A stretch of DNA of 64,000 nucleotides from positions 620,001-684,000 of the forward strand of contig NZ_JAUSVR010000001.1 of the NCBI RefSeq assembly GCF_030814815.1, written 5' to 3'. Positions 37,044 to 48,818 of this stretch are shown here, piece by piece; position 1 is the stretch's first letter; each line of letters starts with the position of its first letter. Under the pieces are notes generated by a model. It saw nothing but the letters and a program-made list of their open reading frames with translations, was not told the origin of the DNA and did no database searches. The stretch is from Ancylobacter amanitiformis (lineage in GTDB: Bacteria > Pseudomonadota > Alphaproteobacteria > Rhizobiales > Xanthobacteraceae). The translations under genes and the position numbers were made by a program.

Positions 37044-37791
37044 TGGGAGGGGCCGGGCTCCGCGTTCCGCTCTGGAGCGTCGACAAGCGGCATGCGGGCT
37101 CGCCGACGGGTGCCGCCGCCCGCGCCTTCACGCGGCCCAGCCGGCCGATCTCGTCTGCCTGACGGAGGCCTCGCCCGATCTGCTGCCAGAGGGTCACTGG
37201 ATCGCCAGCCAGCCTTTCACTGCCGCCCGAGTGCATTCCGGCGTGCGCAAGGTTGTCCTGTGGAGCCGCCAGCCCTGGAGCGATGCGGATCCGGCGGGCG
37301 ATCCCGAGCTTCCCGCCTCCCGGTTCATACAGGCAACGACCGTGACCCGGTTGGGGCCGATCACGGCGACCGGCGTCTGCATCCCCTGGCCTGATGCCGG
37401 CCGCCCGAACGGCAGGGCGCGCTGGGAGGAGCATGGCCGTTACCTCAACGCGCTCGACCGACTTCTGCCGAGGCCGTCAGGGGATTTTCGATTGCTGCTG
37501 GGCGATTTCAACCAGCACATTCCCCGCATCCGCGCGCCTGTCGCTCTGGCTGCCCGTCTGAGGCAGGTGCTGAATGGGCGTTTCCAGGTGGCCACGGCCG
37601 GCGACCTGCCCGCGTCAGACGCGGAGGCGGTATCGCTGCGGGCCATCGACCATCTCGCCCATGGGGCGGCGCTCGCCTGCACCGGCATCGCCGTGCTCGG
37701 GCACTATCTGCCGGACGGCAGACGCATGTCCGACCGGCCCGCCCTGATGCTCACCTTGGCCCGTGCTGGGTTTCGCTCTCCGTCAGCCTGA
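37043..37791 (+). pseudogene. Frameshifted endonuclease/exonuclease/phosphatase (EEP) family gene
   Basis: From ATG 37043 the frame reads LWSVDKRH, the start of an EEP domain, but stops early at about 37162. A second frame continues the same protein without a break in sense (HAAQPADLVCLTEASPDLLP, then GDFNQHIPRI, AIDHLAHG and a final MSDRPALML) to 37791. The switch falls near 37115-37130 (GCGCCTTCAC) and fits loss of one base. The last catalytic motif, normally SDH, reads SDR. Together these point to a decaying gene, although a sequencing error could explain the frameshift alone. Confidence 0.75.
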
Positions 37792-37965
37792 CCCACGCCG
37801 CCCGACTCAACACGCCACGGCCGGGCTTCGCGGCAATCCCTGCCTTGCGGCGGCGAGCCTGCACCGGGAGCGAGGGAGGCGTGGGCTGCTGGAAAGCCGC
37901 GAGGGCTGCTGGAAACCAGAATGTGACGGTTTCGCGATCGGCACCAACGGCACGTGCCCGTACAA

Positions 37966-37991
37966 CAAAAAGGGCCCCATCAGGGGCCCTT
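37966..37991 (-). terminator. Terminator of the petABC operon
   Basis: AGGGCCCC (37971-37978), loop ATCA, GGGGCCCT (37983-37990). On the minus strand it is followed by TTTTTGTTG. It lies 36 nt after the cytochrome c1 stop codon. Confidence 0.88.
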
Positions 37992-38026
37992 CGCTTATCC
38001 GTATCCGGGCAGACGCCGCGCCGAAC

Positions 38027-38881
38027 TCAGTGCTCGACGCTCTTCCACACCTTCTTCTTCGTGAAGTAGAGCAGACCGGCGAAGATGATGAGGAAGATCA
38101 TCACCTGAAAGCCAAGGCGCTTGCGCGCTTCGAGATGCGGCTCGGCGACCCACATCATGAAGGCGGTGACGTCGTGCGAATATTGCTCGACCGTCTCCGG
38201 CGACCCGTCGGAATAGGTCACCTGCCCCTCCGAGATCGGCTGCGGCATCTTGATGGCGTGGCCGGGGAAGAACTCGTTATAGTGCGCGCCTTCCGGCAGG
38301 CTGAAGCCCTCGGGGGGATCCTTGTAGCCGTTGAGCAGCGCGTGGATGTAATCCGGGCCCTGCTCCTGATACTGCAGCAGGATGTCGATCAGGAAGCCGG
38401 GAAAGCCCACCTCATAGGTGCGCGCCTTGGCCAGCGTCGAGAAGTCCGGCGGATAGGCGCCACCATTGGAGGCGCGCGCCGCCTGCTCGTTCGGGAAGGG
38501 CGAGGGCCAGCGGTCGGACAGGCGGCCCGGACGATCGAACATGTCGCCCGCGTCGTTGGGTCCGTCCTGCACCTGGTAGCCCTCGGCCACCGCCTTGGCC
38601 TGCGCCTCGGAGAATTCCGGCCCGCCCGGCTGGGCAAGGTTGCGGAAGGCGAGAAGATGCGCGGAGTGACAGGAGGCGCAGACCTCCTTGAACACCTGGA
38701 AGCCGCGCTGCAGCTGCGCCCGGTCATATTTGCCGAACGGACCGGCGAAGCTCCAGTCCTCGCGCGGCGGATGGGGCGCGCCCTCGGCGGCGAGCGCCGG
38801 GGCGAAGCCGATGCCGATGACCAGCGCGCAGGCCGCCAGCGGACGCAGAAGGAAAGAACGGAAGGACATGGTCGTGCTCAT
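38027..38881 (-). CDS. petC: Cytochrome c1 of the bc1 complex
   Basis: A 284-aa periplasmic haem protein with one C-terminal anchor. The signal peptide (LLRPLAACALVIGIGFAPALA), the haem-binding CASCHS (VFKEVCASCHSAHLL), the distal Met region GHAIKMPQPISEGQ and the tail helix FQVMIFLIIFAGLLYFTKKK are all present. ATG 38881 is chosen; the open frame continues upstream but overlaps petB in another frame. It is third in the petABC operon, 11 nt after petB. Confidence 0.95.
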   Translation of the reverse strand: MSTTMSFRSFLLRPLAACALVIGIGFAPALAAEGAPHPPREDWSFAGPFGKYDRAQLQRGFQVFKEVCASCHSAHLLAFRNLAQPGGPEFSEAQAKAVAEGYQVQDGPNDAGDMFDRPGRLSDRWPSPFPNEQAARASNGGAYPPDFSTLAKARTYEVGFPGFLIDILLQYQEQGPDYIHALLNGYKDPPEGFSLPEGAHYNEFFPGHAIKMPQPISEGQVTYSDGSPETVEQYSHDVTAFMMWVAEPHLEARKRLGFQVMIFLIIFAGLLYFTKKKVWKSVEH

Positions 38882-38892
38882 GATGATCCCGC

Positions 38893-40167
38893 TCAACCCT
38901 TGGTCTGCGGCGCCGAGACGCCAGCCGAGGCGGGCGCGCCGCCCTTGTTCTTCCCCAGTACCGCCTCGGTGATCGAAGCCGGCACCGCCTTCGGCTTCTC
39001 GAACAGGCCGAGCAGCGGCAGGACGATGAGGAAATGCGCGAAGTACCACACGGTGAGGATGCGGCCGGCGATCACGTAGCCGCCTTCGGCCGGCTTGGAG
39101 CCGAGCCAGCCCAGACCGATGCAGACCGCGATCCAGATCCAGAAGAACTGCTTGAACAGCGGACGGTAGCGGCCCGAACGCACCTTCGAGGTGTCCAGCC
39201 ACGGCACGAAGAACAGCACGATGATGGCGCTGAACATGGTGAGCACGCCGCCGAGCTTGGACGGCACCGCGCGCAGCATCGCGTAGAACGGCAGGTAGTA
39301 CCATTCCGGCACGATGTGGGCCGGCGTCACCAGCGGGTTGGCCGGGATGTAGTTATCGGCATGGCCGAGATAGTTGGGAATGTAGAACAGGAACCACGCG
39401 AAGAAGATCAGGAAGCACACCATGCCGAACCCGTCCTTGATGGTCGCGTAGGGCGTGAAGGGCACGGTGTCCTTGTCCGACTTCGGCTCGACGCCGGTCG
39501 GGTTGTTCTGGCCCACCACATGCAGCGCCCAGACATGCAGGACGACGACGCCCGCGATCATGAAGGGCAGCAGGTAGTGCAGCGAGAAGAAGCGGTTCAG
39601 CGTCGCGTTGTCGACCGAGAAGCCGCCCCACAGCCATTCGACGATGGTCGGCCCCACCACCGGGAAGGCGGAGAACAGGTTGGTGATGACGGTCGCGCCC
39701 CAGAAGCTCATCTGGCCCCACGGCAGCACATAGCCCATGAAGGCGGTGGCCATCATCAGGAGGTAGATGATGCAGCCGAGGATCCACAGCACTTCGCGCG
39801 GGGCCTTGTAGGACCCGTAATAGAGACCGCGGAACATGTGGATATAGACCGCGATGAAGAACATCGAGGCGCCGTTCGCATGCATGTAGCGCAGCAGCCA
39901 GCCATAGCTGACGTCGCGCATGATGTGCTCGACCGAATCGAACGCCATCGACGCATGCGGCGTGTAGTGCATCACCAGCACCACGCCCGTCGCGATCTGG
40001 CAGACCAGCATCAGCGAGAGAATGCCGCCGAAGGTCCACCAGTAATTGAGGTTGCGCGGGGTGGGGTAGGAGACGAAGGAGGAATGGAGAAGGCCGACCA
40101 GGGGCAGCCGGCTCTCGAACCACTTGAGCGCCGGGTGCTTCGGCTCGAAGGTGGAGTGTCCGCTCAT
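38893..40167 (-). CDS. petB: Cytochrome b of the bc1 complex
   Basis: A 424-aa protein with eight helices. The Qo motif PEWY ([13 protein letters not shown]) is intact, as are the haem-ligand His pairs (around [22 protein letters not shown] and [19 protein letters not shown]). [13 protein letters not shown] and [16 protein letters not shown] are further hallmarks. The C-terminal extension of about 30 residues after LFEKPKAVP is Ala/Gly-rich. It is co-transcribed with petA (24-nt gap). Confidence 0.97.
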   Translation of the reverse strand: MSGHSTFEPKHPALKWFESRLPLVGLLHSSFVSYPTPRNLNYWWTFGGILSLMLVCQIATGVVLVMHYTPHASMAFDSVEHIMRDVSYGWLLRYMHANGASMFFIAVYIHMFRGLYYGSYKAPREVLWILGCIIYLLMMATAFMGYVLPWGQMSFWGATVITNLFSAFPVVGPTIVEWLWGGFSVDNATLNRFFSLHYLLPFMIAGVVVLHVWALHVVGQNNPTGVEPKSDKDTVPFTPYATIKDGFGMVCFLIFFAWFLFYIPNYLGHADNYIPANPLVTPAHIVPEWYYLPFYAMLRAVPSKLGGVLTMFSAIIVLFFVPWLDTSKVRSGRYRPLFKQFFWIWIAVCIGLGWLGSKPAEGGYVIAGRILTVWYFAHFLIVLPLLGLFEKPKAVPASITEAVLGKNKGGAPASAGVSAPQTKG

Positions 40168-40191
40168 CTGTGAGTATCCCTGAACGCCGGC

Positions 40192-40758
40192 TCAGCCGAT
40201 GGAGATCTTCGTGTCGGACACGAACTTGTAGGGCGGAATGGCCAGGTTCTCCGGCGCCGGCCCGCGCCGCACGCGGCCCGCGCTGTCATATTCAGAGCCG
40301 TGGCAGGGGCAGAACCAGCCGTCATATTCGCCCGAATGGCCGATCGGCACGCAGCCCAGATGCGTGCAGATGCCGATGACGACCAGCCATTTCTCGCGGC
40401 CCGCGCCTTCGGCGGCACGGTTCTCGTCGGTGGCGGGCGCGTCGGGGGCCAGATTGGCGTTGCGCGCCACCGGGTCCATCAGCGCGGAAAGCTCCGTCGC
40501 CTTCGCCTTGGCGATATCCTCGGGGGTGCGGTTCCACACGAAGACCGGCTTGCCGCGCCACTTCACGGTGACGATCTGCCCCTCGGCCACCTGCGTCAGG
40601 TCGACCTCGGTGGAGGACATCGCCAGCACCGAGGCGTCCGGCTGCAGCTGGGAGATGAAAGGCCACGCCAGAGCCGCGGCGCCAACCGCGCCCATCGCGC
40701 CGGTCGCGAGATACAGGAAGTCGCGGCGGGTAGGTTCCGCCGTCCCGGATGTTGCCAC
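40192..40758 (-). CDS. petA: Rieske iron-sulfur subunit of the bc1 complex
   Basis: A 188-aa protein exported by the Tat route: [21 protein letters not shown] contains the twin Arg and forms the membrane anchor. The 2Fe-2S ligands lie in CTHLGC and CPCHGSEYD. The start is GTG 40758 because AGGGAA sits 7 nt upstream and the Tat motif then falls at the expected place. The longer frame to 40848 would put about 30 extra residues before it. First gene of petABC. Confidence 0.95.
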   Translation of the reverse strand: MATSGTAEPTRRDFLYLATGAMGAVGAAALAWPFISQLQPDASVLAMSSTEVDLTQVAEGQIVTVKWRGKPVFVWNRTPEDIAKAKATELSALMDPVARNANLAPDAPATDENRAAEGAGREKWLVVIGICTHLGCVPIGHSGEYDGWFCPCHGSEYDSAGRVRRGPAPENLAIPPYKFVSDTKISIG

Positions 40759-41044
40759 GATGGTTCCCTTCCCCTTGTGCCTAATGACCGCGGCGCTCCC
40801 CCACGCCGTCGCCTTTGCTCCGAACCATGCCTCGCGTCGTGCGAACACGACAGGAACGGTCCGCGGTCGACCTTACCTTCGAGTGCCTCTAATTGCATCG
40901 GAACCGGCCCTTGTCCAGATGAGTGCCGTGCGGCAGTGCGTCCTGCCCCCCGCCCCGATCCTGCCTTGCCTTGCGCCGGATCCGGCGGCAGAGATTCCCC
41001 TGCGTCCTCGCGCCGCCCCCGCCGCTTCGCCGACAGATGACGTG

Positions 41045-41509
41045 ATGCCCCTCGCCCTCGCCCTCTACCAACCCGACATTGCCCAGAATGCGGGCACGCT
41101 GGCGCGTACCGCGGCCTGCTTCGGCCTGCCGCTGCACATTATCGAGCCGGCCGGCTTTCCCGTCGGCGATGCCGGCTTCCGCCGGGCGGGGATGGACTAT
41201 CTCGACCGTGTGGCGATCCGCCGCCATGTCAGCTTCACCGCGTTCGACGCCTGGCGGCGCGCGGAGGGGCGGCGGCTGGTGCTGTGCACGACGCGCGGCG
41301 CGGTGCCCCATACCGGCTTCGCCTTCGCGCAGAGCGATGTGCTGCTGCTCGGCCGGGAAAGCGCCGGCGTGCCGGAGGAGGTGCACGCGGAGGCCGAGGC
41401 GCGAATCATCATCCCGCTCGTTGCGGGCGCGCGCTCGCTCAATGTCGCGATCGCCGGCGCCATCATCCTGGGCGAAGCGCTGCGGCAGACCGGCGGCTTC
41501 CCGGGCTGA
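41045..41509 (+). CDS. trmL: tRNA (cytidine(34)-2'-O)-methyltransferase
   Basis: A 154-aa SPOUT enzyme methylating the wobble base of tRNA-Leu. Pattern: ALYQPDIAQNAGTLARTAAC, LHIIEPAGFPV, MDYLDRVAIRRH, LLLGRESAGVPEEVH and the knot IPLVAGARSLNVAIAGAIILGEALRQ. ATG 41045 starts just before the first strand; the open frame runs far upstream over the intergenic region but has no homology there. It is divergent from petABC across about 285 bp and convergent with hemF. Confidence 0.92.
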   Translation: MPLALALYQPDIAQNAGTLARTAACFGLPLHIIEPAGFPVGDAGFRRAGMDYLDRVAIRRHVSFTAFDAWRRAEGRRLVLCTTRGAVPHTGFAFAQSDVLLLGRESAGVPEEVHAEAEARIIIPLVAGARSLNVAIAGAIILGEALRQTGGFPG

Positions 41510-41541
41510 GCGCGATCCGCCCGTCGCCGCGCGGGCTCAGC

Positions 41542-42423
41542 TCACGGCCACTTCACCACAGGAGGCATGGAGGAGAGGATCGATTCGATATTGCCGCCGG
41601 TCTTGAGCCCGAAGATCGTGCCGCGGTCATACAGCAGGTTGAACTCGACATAGCGCCCACGCCGTACCAGCTGCTCCTCGCGCTCGGCGGCGTTCCACGG
41701 GGTAGCAAAATTGGCGCGCACGAGGTGGGGATAGATGTCGAGGAAGGCGAGCCCGACCGCCCGGGTGAAGTGGAAATCGGCCTCCCAGTCGCCGGAATCG
41801 AGCCAGTCGTAGAAAATGCCGCCAATGCCGCGCGACTCCTTGCGGTGCGGCAGATGGAAATATTCGTCGCACCACGTCTTGTAGCGTTCATAGTCGATCT
41901 GCGGGCGCCCCTCGCACGCCCCGCGCATCGCCGCGTGGAAGGCGATCGTGTCCGGGTCGTCCTGCGTGCGGCGGGCATCGAGCACCGGGGTGAGGTCGGC
42001 GCCGCCGCCGAACCAGGCTTTCGAGGTAACCACAAAGCGCGTGTTCATGTGCACCGCCGGCACATGCGGGTTGTGCATGTGGGCGATGAGCGAGATGCCG
42101 GTGGCGTGGAAGCGTGGATCCTCCTCCGCGCCGGGAATCTGCTTGCGGAACTCGGGGGCGAATTCCCCGTGCACGGTGGAGCAGTGCACGCCGACCTTCT
42201 CGAACAGTCGGCCGTGCATCATTGCCATAACCCCGCCGCCGCCCGCCCCGCCCGCATGGTCGGTGCGCTGCCACGGGGTGCGCTTGAACCGCCCCGCCTC
42301 GCCCGGATAGAGGCCGGCGGGCGCCGCGTCCTCCAGTCTCTCGAAGGCGGCGCAGATGCGGTTGCGCAGCTCCTCGAACCAGGCACGGGCAGTCTGCTGG
42401 CGGCTCTCGATATCGGCGGTCAT
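41542..42423 (-). CDS. hemF: Oxygen-dependent coproporphyrinogen III oxidase
   Basis: A 293-aa haem-synthesis enzyme that turns coproporphyrinogen III into protoporphyrinogen IX with O2. Family segments: [58 protein letters not shown] and [19 protein letters not shown]. Length is typical. It probably supplies haem to respiratory proteins such as bc1, but it is not in an operon with them. Confidence 0.96.
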   Translation of the reverse strand: MTADIESRQQTARAWFEELRNRICAAFERLEDAAPAGLYPGEAGRFKRTPWQRTDHAGGAGGGGVMAMMHGRLFEKVGVHCSTVHGEFAPEFRKQIPGAEEDPRFHATGISLIAHMHNPHVPAVHMNTRFVVTSKAWFGGGADLTPVLDARRTQDDPDTIAFHAAMRGACEGRPQIDYERYKTWCDEYFHLPHRKESRGIGGIFYDWLDSGDWEADFHFTRAVGLAFLDIYPHLVRANFATPWNAAEREEQLVRRGRYVEFNLLYDRGTIFGLKTGGNIESILSSMPPVVKWP

Positions 42424-42509
42424 GGCAATTCCCCGGATGCGCGTGACGCGCTTCTAGCGCCTCGGGCGAAGTGCTGGAAGGGTGCCGGGCCAAAGGCCGC
42501 CGGCCGCGC

Positions 42510-43205
42510 CTAGACCATCGTTCCCGACACCGCGCCGATCGCGTAGGTGAGCGCCATGGCGAGAGCGCCCCAGAAGGTGACGCGCGTCGCCGCCTTCACC
42601 GGATCAGCCCCGCCGGCCTTCGCGCCGGCCACGCCGAGCACGGCGAGGAAGAGGAGCGCGGCCACCGACACGGTGATCGGCAATCCCGAGGTGGGCGCGA
42701 CCAGCACCGTGAGCAGCGGCAGGAACGCACCGGCCGCGAAGCTTGCGGCCGAGGCGAACGCCGCCTGCACCGGCCGCGCGGTGGTGATCTCGTTGATGCC
42801 GAGTTCATCGCGCGCATGGGCTTCCAGCGCATCCCGCGCCGCCAGCTGGCGGGCGACCTGATCGGCCAGTGCCGGATCGAGGCCGCGCCCGATATAGATC
42901 GCCGCCAGCTCCGCGTGCTCGGCGGCGGGATCGGCGGCCAGTTCCGCGGTCTCCCGCGCCAGGTCGGCATGCTCGGTATCGGCCTGCGAGGACACCGAGA
43001 CATATTCGCCCGCCGCCATCGACATGGCGCCGGCGACCATGCCGGCAATGCCGGCCAGCAGCACCGCGCTGGGGTCGGCATTCGCCGCGGCGACGCCGAC
43101 GATCAGGCTGGCGGTGGAAAGGATGCCGTCATTGGCACCCAGCACAGCGGCGCGCAGCCATCCGGCCCGGTCGACGAAATGGTTCTCGGTATGGCGCGGC
43201 CGCAT
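42510..43205 (-). CDS. VIT family Fe/Mn transporter
   Basis: A 231-aa protein of the VIT1/CCC1 group with five predicted helices. Opening HTENHFVDRAGWLRAAVLGANDGILSTASLI (broken here by positions) and the AAGEYVSVSSQADTE segment are characteristic. The loop between helices 2 and 3 is acidic and could bind metal. Likely exports or stores Fe(II)/Mn(II). It is divergent from the ABC exporter. Confidence 0.9.
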   Translation of the reverse strand: MRPRHTENHFVDRAGWLRAAVLGANDGILSTASLIVGVAAANADPSAVLLAGIAGMVAGAMSMAAGEYVSVSSQADTEHADLARETAELAADPAAEHAELAAIYIGRGLDPALADQVARQLAARDALEAHARDELGINEITTARPVQAAFASAASFAAGAFLPLLTVLVAPTSGLPITVSVAALLFLAVLGVAGAKAGGADPVKAATRVTFWGALAMALTYAIGAVSGTMV

Positions 43206-43338
43206 GATGTGTCCCCCGGACCCTTGCTGGAGAGCCTGTCTGCGATCCCTAGCTTACGGCCCGGTGACACCGTGCGGGGAAACGCTCCGCAGGCTCATCC
43301 GACACACTGGTGCCGTATCCACGGTTCAGAAGGCGCCC

Positions 43339-45201
<1,863 letters not shown>

Positions 45202-45226
45202 GTGGTCGGGTCCGAGGGGCCGTCGA

Positions 45227-46498
45227 TCAGGGCGATGGCGGATTCGCGGTGACCTTGGGCTTCTCGGGCGCATCGGGCTTCTTGGCCGCATCGGGCTTCC
45301 TGGGGGCATCGGGCTTCTTGGGGGCATCGAATGTCACCGTCTGTCCGCCGCCTTCATCCGGGCCGTCGAACAGCAGCAGGACCTCGACCTTGCCGCCGTC
45401 ATCGGTCAGCGGCAGCAGCCCCTCCGGCTTCACCCTGGCGCCATAGGATTTGAGGTTGAGCCGCCTGGTGAGTTGGCCATCGGCATATTGGAACAGCGCA
45501 TAGTCGCCCATGGCGACGGCATCGCCCGGCGGATCGTTGGCCGGGCCGGCGAGGATGAGAAAGCCGTCGCGGAACGGGGCGAGATCGCGGATGCCACGCG
45601 GGCCGCCGCGGCTGTCGGTACCGAGCGCGACGGGAATCAGCGTGCTGTCCAGCGGGCCGGAGCCGAAAAGCGGGCCCGCCGCCACCGAGAGGATGAAGGC
45701 CCGGCCGTCGATGACCGGCGTGCGCAGCCCGGCATAGAGCCGCCCGTCGCGCACGGCGAGTCCCTCGATGGACAGGCCCTGCTGCTGCAGCGCGGCGTTG
45801 CTCAGCGCCGCAAGTTCGGGCTGCGCGGCGATGGCCTCGTTGAGCCGGCGCGTCGGGCAGAACGACAATGGCCCCATCTTCCGCTGGTCGGATGGCAGAG
45901 GCGAGGCGCCGGACGGGCACGCCTCCAGCGCCTTGCCGGTCCATCCGCCGAACAGGTCGACCGCTCCCGGCCCGACGACGATGCGGAACAGACGCCGGCT
46001 GGCCTCGGCCTTCGCGTCCTCCTCGGCGGCCTTGTCGGCCGTCTGGCCCGCCTTCTCGTGGCGCGGGCGGCCGTGCGAGCCGATCACATAGAAGGCGCCA
46101 TCGGCATAGGCCACCGCCTCGCCATCGAAATCGAGCACCTTCTCCTTGCCCTTCGCGTTGCGAAAGATCTGGCTGGGGAACGGGATGAAGCCGCCGGCCT
46201 GGCCGCTCTCCTTCTTCACGATCAGAATCTGCGCGCCCTGTGTCTGGTCGTCGACCACGATGCACAAGCGTGGAAAACCGGCATTCCGGGCGCAAGCAAT
46301 GCCGCTGATATCCTCGGCCCTGGCGTAATCCCCGGCATCGGCTGAACCGATGGGCCGGTCCTTCTTCAGCTCGCCGAACAGCTTGCCCTCAACCGGCCAA
46401 TCCCGCGCCGACGCCTCGCCCGCGAGTGTGAGCGGAAGCAGCGCCAGAATGACCAGAGCCACCCCGCGCGCCGGTCGACGCCATTCGCCCGCGCTCAT
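45227..46498 (-). CDS. Exported DUF3616-type beta-propeller-like protein
   Basis: A 423-aa protein with a signal peptide (GVALVILALLPLTLAGEASA). The body has repeated YADGAFYVIGSHGR, LSIEGLAVRDGRLYAGLR and RDGFLILAGPAND units, the style of DUF3616/esterase-like propellers. The C-terminus is a degenerate KKPDA repeat (about 20 residues), coded by a near-tandem 24-nt repeat at about 45253-45332. ATG 46498 has GGGGGA 6 nt upstream. Role unknown. Confidence 0.75.
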   Translation of the reverse strand: MSAGEWRRPARGVALVILALLPLTLAGEASARDWPVEGKLFGELKKDRPIGSADAGDYARAEDISGIACARNAGFPRLCIVVDDQTQGAQILIVKKESGQAGGFIPFPSQIFRNAKGKEKVLDFDGEAVAYADGAFYVIGSHGRPRHEKAGQTADKAAEEDAKAEASRRLFRIVVGPGAVDLFGGWTGKALEACPSGASPLPSDQRKMGPLSFCPTRRLNEAIAAQPELAALSNAALQQQGLSIEGLAVRDGRLYAGLRTPVIDGRAFILSVAAGPLFGSGPLDSTLIPVALGTDSRGGPRGIRDLAPFRDGFLILAGPANDPPGDAVAMGDYALFQYADGQLTRRLNLKSYGARVKPEGLLPLTDDGGKVEVLLLFDGPDEGGGQTVTFDAPKKPDAPRKPDAAKKPDAPEKPKVTANPPSP

Positions 46499-46621
46499 GC
46501 CGAATCCCCCGCTCGCCGTCCCCATGCCCGGCGTCGCGATTGCGAGCCCGCATTGCGCCGGAAATCAGGCCGCATCAACCTTGACGCGCGAAAAGCGCTG
46601 CCACACCCCTTCTGCGCCGGC

Positions 46622-47881
46622 CTATCGCGCCACCTTCAGGCTGGCCTGCACGATGGTGGCGAGCGCGTCCTCGCCAATGGGAAAGCCGGCCTCGATCCAC
46701 GCCTCTTCGGCATGCTTGAGCGCGGCACCCAGCGCCGGGCCGGGCAGCAGGCCGCGGGCAAGGAAATCCGCCGCTCGCAGGGGAAATTCAGGCAGCGGCC
46801 AGCCGGCAGCGAGCGCGGCGAGCGCGCGCCAGCCGGCATCGTCCAGCGGCGCGCGGGAACGGGCGAAGGCGATCAGCGCCCGATCCTCGAAGGCCTCGCG
46901 CCCCATGCGGTAGACAAACGCCTTCTGGCCCTTCTCGCACATGGCCGGCGTCGGCGCCGGGCCGGCCATGGCGGCGAGCCGCGCGGCCTCCGCATTGGAC
47001 AGCCGTAGTTCCTCGCGCAGCGCCAGCGCGTCCCGCTCGCCGTCCGGGCCCTGGCGCAGGGCGAGCGCCCCGAGCCGGCGCACGGCATCCGGCCCCCGTC
47101 CCAGCGCCGTCTCCACCTCGACCAGACGGGCGAAGGTCTCGACCGCGCCGGCCCGGCCCAGCACAAGCTCCAGCAGCCCGGCGCCCTGCATGTCGGCCAG
47201 CGTCGGCGCCGCGCGCGGCGCGACCAGCAGCTTCATCAGTTCGGCCCGTACCCGCTCGCGCGAGAGCCGGGCAAGGCCCTCGCGGTTACGGATCGCCGCC
47301 GCCAGCGCCGCCGCGTCGAAGGACCCGCGCCCATAGGCGGCGTGGAAACGGAACAGCCGGAGGATGCGCAGATAATCCTCGCGGATGCGCCGGTCCGGGT
47401 CGCCGATGAAACGCACCCGCCCCGCCGCCGCGTCCGCCGCGCCGCCGACCAGGTCGATGAGATCGCCCGCCCGCGTGAGGTAGAGCGCGTTCATGGTGAA
47501 GTCGCGCCGCGCCGCGTCATGCGCCCAGGAACGGCCGAACACCACGCGCGCGCGCCGCCCGTCGGTCTCCACATCCTCGCGCAGCGTCGTCACCTCATAG
47601 GGCTCGCCCTGCGCGACGATGGTCACCGTGCCGTGCTCGATGCCGGTGGGGATCGGCTTCAGCCCGGCGGCACGAGCGCGGCGCATCACCTCGTCGGGCG
47701 TCGCCGTGGTGGCGATGTCGATATCCGCGCGCAAACCGCGCCCGATCAGCCAGTCGCGCACCGCGCCGCCGACGATGCGGGCCTCCTCGCCATCGCGATC
47801 GAGCGCGTCGAGCACCTGGACCAGACCCGGCCGCCCGTCGAGCAGCGGATTGCGCGGCGGAGAGGTCGTTGGCGCACTCAT
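46622..47881 (-). CDS. cca: CCA tRNA nucleotidyltransferase/poly(A) polymerase family
   Basis: A 419-aa class II nucleotidyltransferase. The nucleotide motif GGAVRDWLIGRG and metal motif RADIDIATTATPDEV are at about residues 38-65; the RRDFTMNALY and GDPDRRIREDYLRILRLFRF segments follow. It adds or repairs tRNA CCA ends, although poly(A) polymerases look alike. The start overlaps the end of the small upstream gene (ATGA, 47878-47881). Confidence 0.93.
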   Translation of the reverse strand: MSAPTTSPPRNPLLDGRPGLVQVLDALDRDGEEARIVGGAVRDWLIGRGLRADIDIATTATPDEVMRRARAAGLKPIPTGIEHGTVTIVAQGEPYEVTTLREDVETDGRRARVVFGRSWAHDAARRDFTMNALYLTRAGDLIDLVGGAADAAAGRVRFIGDPDRRIREDYLRILRLFRFHAAYGRGSFDAAALAAAIRNREGLARLSRERVRAELMKLLVAPRAAPTLADMQGAGLLELVLGRAGAVETFARLVEVETALGRGPDAVRRLGALALRQGPDGERDALALREELRLSNAEAARLAAMAGPAPTPAMCEKGQKAFVYRMGREAFEDRALIAFARSRAPLDDAGWRALAALAAGWPLPEFPLRAADFLARGLLPGPALGAALKHAEEAWIEAGFPIGEDALATIVQASLKVAR

Positions 47882-48138
47882 TCGATATGGCCGGGCGTGA
47901 GCACGCCGTCCTTCCAGCTTGGCGGCACATAGGCGCCCGTGGTCGGTCCGCGCCCCGAGGCCTCGATCATATAGAGGCTGGCCGCCACCAGCAGCACCGC
48001 GACAAGCGAGCAGATGAGGAAGGCCCGCGTCGACCAGCCGCCGAGCCAGCTATCCACCTGCCGGCCGAAGCGCAGATAGAGCGCGAAGGCGATGAAGGGC
48101 AGGAGGAACAGCCCGATCTCCGGGAGAATGCGCAGCAT
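47878..48138 (-). CDS. Small two-helix membrane protein (DUF6111-like)
   Basis: An 86-aa protein with two hydrophobic helices (IGLFLLPFIAFALYLRF and AFLICSLVAVLLVAASLYMI) and a conserved-looking C-terminal AYVPPSWKDGVLTPGHIE. It sits between the NUDIX gene and cca with one- and four-base overlaps, an order frequent in this bacterial order. Function unknown. Confidence 0.8.
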   Translation of the reverse strand: MLRILPEIGLFLLPFIAFALYLRFGRQVDSWLGGWSTRAFLICSLVAVLLVAASLYMIEASGRGPTTGAYVPPSWKDGVLTPGHIE

Positions 48139-48818
48139 CAGCCATAGATCCTGTCATAGAGGCTGCGCAAAATGCCTCCGGTGATGCCCCAGATGCGCCG
48201 TTTCTCATAGGTTATGGCATGGAAGCTGCGCATGAGGCCGAGCCACTCGCGGCTTTCGCGCTGGTGGTTGGCGGGGCTCATGAGGAAATCGAGCGGCACC
48301 TCGAACGCCTCGTCCACCTCGCCGGGATTGAGCGTCAGGCCGAAATCGGGTTGCACCAGTCCGACCACCGGCACGATGCGGAAGCCGGTACGCGAGAGAT
48401 AGGCGTCGAGATAGCCCAGCGGCGCGACGAAGCCGCGCCCGAGCCCCACCTCCTCCTCCGCCTCGCGCAGCGCGGCATCGAGCGGCCCCGTATCCTGCGG
48501 ATCGATCTTGCCGCCGGGAAAGGCGATCTGCCCGGCATGATCGGGCAGGTGCGAGGAGCGCAGCGTCAGCAGCACGGTCGGCCGCGGGCGCGCGATCACC
48601 GGGATCAGCACCGCCGCCGTCCGCGCCGCCAGGGCATCCACCATGCCGCGGAATTCCGGCGTCAGTTCATGGTCGCCGCGCGGCGGCTCGCCGGTGAGGT
48701 CGGGCGCCGCGAGCAGGCGCGTTCGGGCGCGGGCGAGGAAGTCGTCCAGTGTCACGAGAATTTCGCTCGCGGGAATTTCCGTCGCGCTGGCGGCAGGATC
48801 TGGCACGGCATGCGTCAT
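48138..48818 (-). CDS. NUDIX hydrolase, probable CoA pyrophosphatase
   Basis: A 226-aa NUDIX protein. The NUDIX box is seen as GKIDPQDTGPLDAALREAEEEVGL, preceded by the NuCoA-type segment SSHLPDHAGQIAFPGG. These two together point to CoA/acyl-CoA pyrophosphatase. ATG 48818 overlaps the upstream stop (ATGA). The last residue codon touches the next gene at 48138. Confidence 0.87.
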   Translation of the reverse strand: MTHAVPDPAASATEIPASEILVTLDDFLARARTRLLAAPDLTGEPPRGDHELTPEFRGMVDALAARTAAVLIPVIARPRPTVLLTLRSSHLPDHAGQIAFPGGKIDPQDTGPLDAALREAEEEVGLGRGFVAPLGYLDAYLSRTGFRIVPVVGLVQPDFGLTLNPGEVDEAFEVPLDFLMSPANHQRESREWLGLMRSFHAITYEKRRIWGITGGILRSLYDRIYG

